From assembly GCA_018907035.1 (NCBI GenBank), contig JACCIC010000165.1, forward strand, positions 310,001 to 374,000: a DNA stretch of 64,000 bases, given 5' to 3'. Made by a program: the position numbers and the translations under genes. The notes beneath the pieces are model-generated. The model did not search any database. It was given only the letters and a program-made list of their open reading frames with translations, and was not told where the DNA came from. Source of the DNA: Sycobia sp. Sy_11. Lineage: Eukaryota > Arthropoda > Insecta > Hymenoptera > Epichrysomallidae. Every line of letters begins with the position of its first letter. Within the stretch, counting starts at the first letter, position 1. This document shows positions 11,351 to 20,720 of the stretch, piece after piece.

Positions 11351-13443
11351 AGTATGTACAGTAATTCTCATTTATATTTCAACGTTAGCATATACATAGA
11401 TTAAGTAATGATGCTGGGGCACTCAGAGCGTCCTTTATTAACAGTAGTATTTAGACTAATTCTTATTTATATCTTAAATTCTAGGGATTCTATTCTCTAA
11501 ATAAGGACGTTTTTACTGTCATTTTATAATTAATTATAAATATATTATTTTATACGACTGTGAGAGCAATGAAAATATTTGTTAGTATAGTGTACATATT
11601 TATAATTATTTAGTAAGAAGCAAAAAAAAAGTTTTGATGGGTTTGTAGAGATTGAGTGAGATGAATTTTATATGGAAGCTCGAGCTTACTATTGTTATAA
11701 TAGATAATTTATATCATTTAAAATATATATTCAAATTAATTTGAAACTTTTTTATTTAAGATTAGATAACAGGAATATATATTTATTTCTGTTTTGATCG
11801 TTTGTAGATTGTTTAATAATTGATTTATTGCTTAATGTTTGGAATATATTTTCTTTTTTAAATTATAAAAAATCTCTGGAATAATTTAGGTCTTCTTATG
11901 TTCCAAAATTTTGATGATTGTCTTGTAACTTCAATTTTCTTGATCTCTCAGTTTTAGTTTTCCGATTAATTAGCAGATTCTTTCTTATTGTCAAGATAGT
12001 TTTATGTAGAAAAGCTTTGATTTCTTCACGATAAGTTATCTTACATTCTATGTACATGACTCTTTTTAAGCTTTGCAAAAGGATTTTTTTGATTTAGTCA
12101 CATTCATAAGGAACTTTTATAAGGATTTTCGATGTAGCGTTTTGCTACAAAGAATTAGTGTCTTCAAAACCATTTTGTCCATTGTTACCTTTCAAATCTG
12201 AGTATTGTTTACATTCATTAGCATTTTGAATTTTGAATTGCCTATTTTATGCTACATATTTTATACATATCATATAATCAGCAATTCAAAATGCTCAGGT
12301 TTTTGTTGTCTGCATTTACGTCAGCGATAACATCAGTGGGATTGAGTGTTGGTATATAATCCGGTTCAATAGTTTCTTGATTTATGATAATTATTTCTTC
12401 AATGTTCAAGTTTAATTTGTATTTAATTAGTGGCAGGGTTTTTAATAGTGTCTACTTTTATTTTTATGGATTTAATTTTGTGAGATGTTGCTTTTGATAA
12501 GATTAAAGGTTAAAAATTTATTACAGATGATTCGACACATAATGGTTCAAATTATGGCATTTCTGATTCGTTTGTAATCAACTTTTTTGATAATTAATCT
12601 CAGAAATTATTTTGCGAAAATATTTCTAATTTTTTACCCAGTTATCTATATTTTTACATATCATGGAATTTGTATGATTTTCTAATTTTATTTTGTAACC
12701 GGATGCGAACCTATCTATCAGGACTAATGGTACGGTATCCTATTCTATTTATGCCGCCGTCACGAAGAAATGAAAAAATAAATCAATAGCTCGTTTCTAT
12801 CTGCTGAGGCAAAATTTATCACAATCCGGTGTAATTGCTTCACGTATATTAGTTAATCCATGGAAAGTGTAAATGACTAATTTCTTCTGTCGTTCAAGTA
12901 CTCGGCCTCTTAGTAATTATCAGCAATATTATTTATGAAAATAAAAATTAAAATATATTTCATTGAATTATAATTCACTATACAGTATCACGGAGGCAAT
13001 AGGATTTCTTGTGCTGACAATTTAAAAAAAATAACCGAAAATAATAACAAAATCTAAATGATATAAATACGTAATTTCAGAGAATATCTCGTTATAAAAA
13101 ATTATTGATTATGAAAACAAACAAAATAAAAATTAGGCGAATAATAATAACAAGAAAAATATAAATTATTCATAAAAAGGAGTGAAAAATAAAATCGTGA
13201 ATTTGGGGGGTAACTCTGTCACTCCCTACGGACCTGCGCTTATGCCAGACAGTTTGTACAATATGTATGACAACCTATTATATATCATCGACCGCAAATA
13301 CGATCAGGAAGAAAGAAAACAAAAACGCTGTATTACAATTTTTGAATCACGCATCTTACGAACTTTAATTCAACGTATTATGCTCTTGTACGGTGTTGTT
13401 CTGTTAGATGTCGCAATGATGCCGATATCGACGCACTCCTGGT
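11351..13443. other. AT-rich stretch, no supported gene
   Basis: Several short frames exist. The frame at 13182-13601 opens on GTG and runs into a CT microsatellite, so its SLSL tail is an artefact. The minus strand around 12500-12870 has a longer near-open run (RFASGYK region) that might be a decayed retroelement peptide, but no domain was recognised. Confidence 0.35.
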
Positions 13444-13458
13444 ATCTCTCTCTCTCTT

Positions 13459-13502
<44 letters not shown>
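13444..13502. repeat. (CT)n microsatellite
   Basis: CT dinucleotide runs interrupted by a short C-rich patch, followed by a GTGTGTG patch. They create spurious SLSLSL and ERERER reading frames on the two strands. Confidence 0.95.
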
Positions 13503-13505
<3 letters not shown>

Positions 13506-13733
13506 ATAAGTCCGTGTGTGTGCGTCTGCGTTGGGCTCGCGGTGACGCACGCAAACGAATCATGCATTCGCAAACCCCCATGTTGTGGTAAGATCGCTTG
13601 ACACGAGAAGAAGAAATATATAAAATTCACATGTAACTAGCCAACCCTTATTTTAATTACTTAATAGAAAATTAAATTATTAAATATTTTTGTCAGCCTT
13701 ACAGTCTTTATAAAATAAAATACTATGCTAATA

Positions 13734-15019
13734 TTAGGTTGTGAAATATCTCCCGTCCGCCTTTTTGTCTTACGAATTTCGCGGCTATGTACAAAACGCT
13801 ACAGAGCTCTTATTTGGCAATACTATACATCATTTGAAAGGTCTTGACATAACGTAGAAAACGATGCTATGCATGATTAGTTTGAATATTGCGTTCACAA
13901 GTTCTAAACGTATAAACATGGAGTTCACTAACGCCTAAAGTCGGGCTATTTTAAAGTTTTCCTTCGTCAAAGGCAAATCCGCTAGAGAAACGTTCCGTGA
14001 GATTAATGGAGTTTTGAGGGATGGCACGATATCACTTCTAACCACAGAGGAATGGTTTCAACGATTCAGAGCCGGTGAAAGCGACACCATGGATAAGCCA
14101 GCCCGCGGAAGATCTGTGACGACGAATACCGATCAAATCATGGAATTTATCGAGTTAGATCGGCATATGACATCTCGTGAGATCTCTCAGGAGATCAGAG
14201 TTAGTCAGGAAACCATTTTCAACCATCTGCAGAAGGCTGGATACAAAAAAAGCTTGATGTTTGAATGCCGCATGATTTTACGCAAAAAAATCTTCTGGAC
14301 CGAATCAGCGTCAGCGATGTGCTGCGGAAACGAAACGAACTCGATCCATTTTTGAAGCGGATGGTGACTGGCGACAAAAAATGGATCACATAGGACAATA
14401 TCAAGTGAAATCGGTCATTAGTCTAGGCCGGTAGACCGTCCTAAACAGTGCCCAAGCTGGGATTAACGGCCAGGAAGATTTTGCTGTGTGTTTGGTCGGA
14501 TTGGAAGGGAATCATCCACTATAAGCTGCTTCCATATGGCCAGCCGTTTAATTCTATAATCTACGATGAACAACTAAACAGCTTGAAACAGGCTATCGAC
14601 CAGAAGCGTCCGCAATTGGCCAACAGGAAGGGTGTAGTGTTCCACCAGGACAAAACCAGACCGCACACTTCGTTGATGACTTGTCAGAAGCTACAAGACT
14701 TCGGTTGGGAGGTTTTATCGCATCCACCATATAGCCCGGACGTAGCCCTAAGTGATTAACGCCTGTTCCTGTCTATGTCGAAGGCCCTTGATGGTTTAAA
14801 GTTGGACTCAAAAGAGGCGTGTGAAAAGTGGCTGTCCGAGTTCTTCGCAAGTAAGGAGAGGGGTTTCTACGAAAGGGGTATTATGAAGTTTCCATCTAGA
14901 AGGAAACAGTTTATCAAAAGAAACGGCGCATATTTGAAGTAATTCCGACCACTGTAACACTTTTTATAAAGCATTGAATGAAGAGCAAAAAAGCGGAAGG
15001 GAGATTTTTGACAACCTAA
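13734..15019 (+). mobile_element. Mariner transposon M2, cecropia-like, with both ends
   Basis: Both ends read TTAGGTTGT inward, followed by a shared 'atctccc-tccgc-tttttg' inverted repeat. The element is flanked by TA at 13732-13733 and 15020-15021. Length is 1286 bp. The TTAGGTTG end and the transposase wording are those of the cecropia/Hsmar1-like group of mariners. Confidence 0.9.
13918..14942 (+). pseudogene. Mariner transposase (M2), cecropia-like, many stops
   Basis: The likely original start is the ATG at 13918, seven codons before a TAA. The N-terminal HTH follows (SARETFREING, EEWFQRFRAGE). After a frameshift near 14270 the catalytic domain reads GDKKWIT-stop-DNIK, then GLTARKILLCVW and PYGQ. 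The second Asp block is HQDKTRPHTS (usually HQDNARPHTS). The third is PYSPDVALSD followed at once by a TAA. The C-terminus (FYERGIMKFPSR...RNGAYLK) is still readable to the stop at 14942. The family comparison is to Hsmar1-type transposases from memory of their motifs. It is not functional. Confidence 0.88.
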
Positions 15020-16263
15020 TATAATGAGAGTGTCACTATCCTTATTTATATTTACCCTCGTAGAATCTTAAATAAAATTCCTACTAAAAAATAAAATAAA
15101 ATAATTAAATTGAATTAAAAAATAAAATATAGAATAATCTATATTCTATGTTAGTAAAGGATAACCTGGCTGTCCCACCATCTTAAATTTAAATTTACCC
15201 TAAATGACCGACGTTTCAAAACGCTCTAGTGAATCTTCGAGGACTAAGTTAAGTAAAGAACTAGCATGTTATTATATTTATTTCATCTCCACCTCTAAAT
15301 TAATGTATATAATATTTATAGAACCCCCATCTATCTTAATTTTAAATGTGAAACAAATGTTATTGTAATACATAATTTTATATTAATAAAGAATGATAAG
15401 TGTTGTCTAATTTACTTGACGCTAGCATTAAATTTACATTACTGTTATTTTTCAAAACGAGAATACTTGTAAATGTTTAAAAGCTTTGAAAACTCTTTTG
15501 TCTATACTTAATACTTTGTTGTAAAATCGTTAGCCTGCATATACTATTGGTATTTCGTAAAATATATTTATCATCATATATCATCATTATCTTTACAATT
15601 GTTAAATAAGATTATTATATTATTATCATTAAAAATAAACTTGCATATTATATTTTTTTAAAGTACTTCTCATTTTTTTCTCACTCTCGCCGCAATCGTT
15701 TTTTATATACCGTATACTGGATCATATTTATTAATTAATATCTCTTTATCTATTTATATAATATCTTTTCTGAAATCTTTGTGTGATAATTTGATTGCTC
15801 TGTCTATGATTCCCTTTATAGTACCTGTCCTATTTCTGAATTGATGATGTGAGTTTAATTTTAGTGAACCAATTTAGTTTTTCTATAGGATAAACAGTTT
15901 GATACTGAAAATAAAGAATATGTGAACATTCATATAGTTTACGAAGTATGAATGGAACATTCGGGCTAAAAGTACATAGCTGAGAATTGTTAAATTCTTT
16001 CGAATTTGAATATAAAAATATTTGAGAACAAGCTATTAATAGTAGATATAAAGAGAAACTCTGAAATTCACATTTTGAAAAATCATAATAATGTCAAATT
16101 AATTTTAGTGTGAAGTAAATCGGACAACACGTATTATTCTTTATTAATATAAAATTATATTATTAAAATAACATTTATTAATTTGTATATGGGCAGTCGA
16201 CATAAGTACAATTAAATTATTTTTAATAAATGGTCTATTTAATTTAAATTAAGGGGGTATGTC

Positions 16264-17015
16264 ATGATTTATTTTAGAGAAATTTATTGTAAATATGGTA
16301 GTCTTATTAAAGATTATTGTTCAAAATGTATAAAAATGAATTTAAAAGTTGTAATTCTTAAAGAAAATCTTACATTCCTTATTAGATGCGAGAAATCAAA
16401 TATATTGCCGGTACAGATTAATAATAGATTTCATGATGAATTTTTTTGCAGGTTTATAGTAATGGTGTTTGTTATGATCTAAAGAAAAATATTTTCTTTT
16501 TCAAAAATAAATTACTTAATTTAGAAATTAGAGATTTACATATTCAGATTCCTTTCTTAAATAGATATTTATTAAAGATTGAATATTATTTATATCAAAA
16601 TATAGAAAGAAATGAATTACATGAATTTTTCCTTGGTCAAAACAAACATTTTATTAAGACAAAATATATTAATAGACAAACATTAAAAAGGAAATTTGAA
16701 TGTTTAAGGAATAAAAAACAATTTCAAATCAGATTAACAATGCAAATAATAAAAATTGGTTTAGGAATCTAACTGACAAGGAGATACCAAATAAAGTAAT
16801 AAACAGCATGTCTAAGGGTACCAAACATGGAATATTATATTGTAAAAATAATCTCTCGATTAAAGAAATCATCGCGGAGGTTGAAAGTAATCTTTTTGGT
16901 TTAAAAGATGAAGTGAAAAAGGAATGTAGAGCATCTTTGGTTAAGGTCATTAGTAATTTTAAAAGAGAAAATAAATTTGATAATTTTTTAAATGGTAATT
17001 TTATACATGATTTAC
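16264..17015 (+). pseudogene. Penelope-like element ORF, N-terminal part
   Basis: Three overlapping frames read consecutive parts of the PLE N-terminal region. These are a Lys/Asn-rich start, then the LEIRDLHIQIPFLNRYLL block, then a NLTDKEIPNKVINSMSKGTKHG block resembling the conserved 'NLT...P..V...LS.G..F' stretch ahead of the PLE RT domain. It is followed by the helical EIIAEVESN...ECRASLVKVI segment. At least two frameshifts are present. It breaks off at about 17015, where R1-clade LINE sequence begins on the other strand. Confidence 0.7.
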
Positions 17016-17588
17016 CTCGATCAACTGCCAGTCCTGGATTCGAGAGGCCAAATGTTCAGTCGCAAAGGTCACATCAGGTATAGTTTCGGCATAGCCCGGT
17101 CTCCTGAAGGTCGAAGTATTGCCAGTATTTAGAACTATTAGACCTAGTCTGGACACTAGTTCCATGACTCTACGACCCCTGGAGTCGGGCCCCGCCTTGC
17201 CTCATTCTAGGGCCCTTGCATTAAAGTCACCTGCCATCACCAGCTCACCTTTCATTTCTCTGACGGTGTCTTTCAGGTCATCTAGTATGACCTGGTAGTC
17301 ACCTATGGCTTGGTTTGGTGTAAGATAGCAACTCACATATGTGATGCGATTGCATCGTACCCAAAAATAGCCATTTCCAAATCCATGATCCTCTACTTTT
17401 ACTTTTCGTGGGTCAGGTATCCAAATGGCTGCCGTTCCAAAGTTATCGGTGAACCAACCTACTCCTTCTCTGTTCCGATACTGTTCGCTGATAATTAATA
17501 TATCAGCATCAGTATCGTGGCAAAGCCGAAGAAGGAGGTGATCAGCTGTCCTGCTGCGATTAATATTCCCTTGCAGAATTACGACCAT
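17016..17588 (-). pseudogene. LINE-A ORF2, endonuclease domain only
   Basis: It begins LQGNINRSRTADHLLLR, the N-terminal Asn-containing strand of R1-type APE endonucleases. ADILIISEQYRN follows, with the catalytic Glu position. Next come GTAAIWI, the TYVSCYLTPN block and GDFNAR, with the catalytic Asp/Asn. Beyond 17202 the frame is broken but continues readable as RLGLIVLNTG and PDVTFAT to about 17016. The expected SDH box, RT and C-terminal zinc motif are absent. It starts in a frame overlapping the end of ORF1 by about 10 bases (17579-17588), the usual ORF1/ORF2 overlap in this clade. Confidence 0.85.
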
Positions 17589-18645
17589 TTAGCCTTTTTT
17601 GAGAGAGCCTCGCGAAAAGTCCGACAGGCGCCGGAACCGGCAACGTGCCGGCGTCCCTCCGATTTCGCTTCACCTTTACAGAGAAAGCATTCGGGTTCTG
17701 CGGTGCAAGACGCAACCTTGTGCTCTCTCTGTCCGCAACGATAACAACAGGCGCTACGGTCAGGGTCTTTACAGCTATGACTCCTGTGGCCATATCCTAG
17801 GCACCTGTAGCACCTTGTCATTATTTCGCGGCGGCGTACACGACAATTCACCAGGCCCACTCGCAACAACCTGATCTTCAGCAGCTGTAAGGCTGCAACC
17901 TCCTCTAGCACTACGATGGCAGCACGCTGTTCTGCAGTGTTGGTTTTGGTCACTCTGACCTGCAGCTCGCCACGATAATCTGGCAGTTTACTTTTGAGGG
18001 CCTCACACACCTCATCCTCCGTCACGCAACAGTCCAGGTCTCTAACCTCTAGACTTCCCCTAGGAGTGAGCTCCCCGACACAGCCGCTCTGTCCTGTCGC
18101 TTTCTTGAGCACTTCAGCAAGTGCCTTCGGGTTTGGTATGTCTGAGTTCAATCAGCACCTCACCCGATTTGGTTTGCCGAACGGTCCTCACATCCGCGCC
18201 CAAGTCCTTCGGTTTGACCGCTCTGATGGATCTCATCACCTCAGCGTAGGATTTCCCCTGCGCTGGTTTGATGGCGATTGCATCGAGCTTTGGCCTTTTT
18301 TTTTATTTCTGTGATTTTTTTTGGATGCTGAGGTTGCTCCTCAGCATTCTGCTCCCTTTGCTTCTTCTTCTTATTTTTTTTTTGTTTTAACTTTATTCCA
18401 CCCCTCTTTTATGTCCTCTTGCTCTCCCCTTTTTTTCTCCTTAGTAAGGGAGATATCCGGTGGATTTGATGCCGGTCTCTTCGGGGTTGTCTCTTCTCTC
18501 TTCTGCCTAGTTTTTGGGAGGAAGCTCCCGGTACCCTCTTCCCTTGTATTTTGTGCTGAAGAGCATCTACGAGCTCTTCAGCTTTTGGAAGGCCATCCTT
18601 AATATCTTTTTTTGTATTTGGTTGACTCTTCATTGCCTTTATCAT
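17579..18645 (-). pseudogene. LINE-A ORF1, gag-like nucleic-acid-binding protein
   Basis: The C-terminal part (17579-18151) is open. An RRM-like strand region (LEVRDLDCC...IVVLEEVAAL...GLVNCRVRRR) is followed by CYRCLGYGHRSHSC, CYRCGQREHKVASC and a CFLC...H...C knuckle, the triple CCHC arrangement of R1/I-type ORF1. Upstream, in another frame, the typical GKSYAEVMRSIR and SGEVLIEL blocks are readable near 18180-18280. A Lys-rich stretch and a further N-terminal frame (18409-18645) follow. One frameshift near 18150 and another near 18400 break the protein. Confidence 0.85.
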
Positions 18646-19656
18646 TTCTTTGAGCAGTCAAGCAAGTTGGAGAATACTCTCCAGTTCACTTGTCCGCTCA
18701 ACAGACTTAATCCCGGCCTCAGCCGGCTCTCCCTCCCCTACCCCAAGGTAACTCCTTTATTGCTTTAGACAATCCATAGATCAATTTTTTTACTTCATTC
18801 CATGCAGATGGTCGGCCTCCTGGACCCTTCAACGTTGAGCGCGGTGAGGCAGCCCCCCCAACGCATCCCTGTAAGGGCTGACTCATCTCGGACCATTGTG
18901 CAGGAGTATAGCGCGCTCTGGTGCACTATTCCACCTCCGTCCTCTCGAGCTTCGCACCCCAACAACAAGGTGTTTCACTTTCTGGAGAAACATCGGGGAA
19001 AATCACACACTGAACGTACTCGCCAAAGCCGTTTGATTAGATCTGGCTAGGATCTAGCCTCCTGTCATGCCGTCAGCGGGAGCCAAAGATATTTCGGGTG
19101 ACCCAGCACGCAACGAGGCGTAAACCTCGACACCCAGGATCTCCTTTTGGCAGCTCACGGGTCGCACCGCACGGCGAACACGGCGGTCTGTCATTTGTTC
19201 AAGAGTACCTCGTTCTAACCTTCATTCATGTAGATTCATACATTTGCCCTCAAATATTCTAGTGAAGCTCCAATGTTTGAAGCTCACTCATGCATCTGTA
19301 ATCACTCTGCTAAGATCCCTTTTACAGGATCATTCGCTTACGCTCCGCGTGTATTTTCACTCCTCAGGAGATACCCGTTTATATAGTCTTTGAGCGAGTG
19401 AGCCTGCCTTGATCTCTGTATTACTGACGAAGGTGTGTTTATAGAACCTGCAGCTTCGATCATGGTCGGCATGGAAGTCCCTATTCAGTTGCTCTTTCGG
19501 GTCTCCCAGCATATTACTGCTCCGTGCGTTAACTCATTTACTCTGGGATATCCTTTTTAGGGGATATCCGCTCACTCATAAAATGGCCGCTATCATACTA
19601 TCTTTTTGCCCTTCCATTCATTGGTAGGAGGAGGTACTCTTTTAAGCCTATCACCC

Positions 19657-19687
19657 GATCGGCTGAGAGATGGTGAAACAGCCGATC
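19657..19687 (-). other. Perfect 9-bp hairpin at the extreme 5' end of LINE-A
   Basis: GATCGGCTG and CAGCCGATC are separated by 13 bases, directly at the LINE/PLE junction. A structured 5' end is common in R1/R2-type elements. I could not fit it to the double-pseudoknot HDV-like ribozyme known from R2, so only the hairpin is claimed. Confidence 0.6.
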
Positions 19688-19689
19688 TT

Positions 19690-19978
19690 CGTCAAGGTAC
19701 AGAAAAACGGATGGGAGTTTTCTGGACATTAATGTGATTAGATGTAGTAATAATAAAGTGAAGATTAATCAGTATAGAAAACCTACTTATTCAGGTAGGT
19801 TTTTACACTTTAATTCACAACACCAATTCGGAAATAAAATTGGAGTACTGAAGGGTGTCATTGACAGAGCAATAAAATTGTCACATAAAGATTTTAGTCA
19901 AAATAATTTACAGATAGTAAGAGAAACTTTTATTAATAATGGTTATCCAATTAATTTAGTCCCTGATGAGGGGCCGTA
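19690..19978 (+). pseudogene. Penelope-like element RT, thumb region (copy 4)
   Basis: The frame reads DGSFLDINVIR and continues with QYRKPTYSGRFLHFNS, then KGVIDRAIKLSH, and ends INNGYPINLVPDEGP. These are the hallmark FLD-x-x-x-R and YRKPT...LxFxS blocks, and the RAI-LS helix, of the Penelope reverse-transcriptase C-terminal region. The palm (YADD) is missing on the 5' side. On the 3' side the GIY-YIG endonuclease that should follow is absent: the frame runs directly into the hammerhead core and stops inside it. Confidence 0.85.
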
Positions 19979-19999
19979 GCGAGCTCGAAACGTTGGACA
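19960..19999 (+). ncRNA. Hammerhead ribozyme-like core, PLE copy 4
   Basis: The order is GTCC, CTGATGA, a short stem II (GGGC with GCTC, around an extra G), GAAA, CGTT, GGAC. GTCC and GGAC can pair as stem I. GAAA continues into ACGT, which leaves almost no room for an intramolecular stem III but is self-complementary between two molecules. Small PLE-associated hammerheads of this type are reported to cleave as dimers. The predicted cleavage would follow the U in front of GGAC. All core positions are intact here. Activity is inferred, not shown. Confidence 0.7.
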
Positions 20000-20369
20000 A
20001 GTCTTCAATTAGGTAAGGATCTTGGGGATAGTCAGACTGCACTTTACTAACAAAGAATTTTTTCAGCTAATATTTTATTTTCAGATTAGTCTATGGGTGT
20101 GAATGTAAACAAGGACAGTCTGACTGTCATTATAATTTTAATTTTATTTTTATTTTTATTTTTATTTTTAGATTGAATTGATTGGACTGTAAGACCAATA
20201 AAAAAATATTTATTAATTTGTATATGGGCAGTCGACGTAAGTACAATTAAATTATTTTAAAATAACATTTGTTTTACATTGAAAAATAAAAAGAATGGAG
20301 TATTATAAATATTATATAACTAAGTGAACGATCGGATTCCGGCATATATAATAGCGTGCTGGTTCTTTA

Positions 20370-20720
20370 GTTTAGTCCTTGAAGTTATACCAGAGCAGTT
20401 AGAAACATCGGTCATTTAAGGTAACTTTAAATTTAAAGTGATGAGGGTAGTCAGGTTTTTTCTCTAATTAACATAAAATATATAAATATCCTAACTGTCG
20501 TAGAATATAAATTATTTTATACTTTATTTTTCAGTTAAATGATATGTTTTTATTTCATTCTTTAGTAGCAATTCCGTTTCAGATGACACGGAGGTGAATA
20601 TAAACAAGGACAGTCTGACTCTCTTTGTATTAGCATAATATATTATTATAAAACTCTAAGACCGAGAAAATATTTATTAATTTAATGTACAACAGTCGAC
20701 ATAAGTACAATTTATAATTT
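20370..20720 (+). mobile_element. Penelope-like element copy 5, diverged terminal fragment
   Basis: The plus strand carries, in order, a degenerate hammerhead position (agtcc...gaaacatcggtc), the 'ggacagtctgact' box and a 'gtcgacataagtacaat' end. It is more similar to copy 3 than to copies 4, 6 and 7 in the hammerhead region, suggesting a second subfamily. No coding sequence. Confidence 0.6.

Larger units (their letters stand above)
13677..15520 (-). mobile_element. Penelope-like element copy 3, split by mariner M2
   Basis: Minus-strand PLE end sequence (the 'ttacagtc' block) at 13677-13733 continues at 15020 with the next PLE block ('gtcactatccttattta'). It then runs through a degenerate hammerhead position (15206-15244) and the 3' coding/UTR region matching 53460-53580 ('aatgataa-tgt-gtctaat', 'gaatactt'). 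The M2 mariner lies exactly between the two parts, so it inserted after the PLE. Coding capacity is lost. Confidence 0.75.
17016..19689 (-). mobile_element. R1-clade non-LTR retrotransposon (LINE-A), 5' half
   Basis: The minus strand holds a 5' UTR (about 19689-18960), a gag-like ORF1 with three zinc knuckles and the beginning of ORF2 (APE-type endonuclease). It stops at about 17016 with no RT. LINE insertions are normally truncated at the 5' end. Losing the 3' half instead points to a later deletion or recombination, possibly the event that also removed the RT core of the surrounding PLE. The G+C content is much higher than the flanks. Confidence 0.85.
16168..20265 (+). mobile_element. Penelope-like element copy 4, split by an R1-clade LINE
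   Basis: The left part carries a PLE terminal block (GTATATGGGCAGTCGAC at about 16187) running directly into an N-terminal PLE frame up to about 17015. The right part resumes at about 19690 with PLE RT-thumb coding sequence, a hammerhead core and a full terminal block to about 20265. A minus-strand LINE lies between. The terminal block lying upstream of the ORF as well as at its end is the pseudo-LTR or tandem arrangement usual for Penelope elements. The RT core and the GIY-YIG endonuclease are missing. Confidence 0.85.

Noticed and set aside
13182..13601. 139-codon plus-strand frame with an SLSLSL tail
   Set aside because: Opens on GTG, runs through a CT microsatellite, and its mirror frames are equally open. 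The first 80 codons have no recognised domain.
17599..18602. Plus-strand frames of 75-106 codons
   Set aside because: Opposite strand of LINE-A ORF1, which has clear zinc knuckles on the minus strand.
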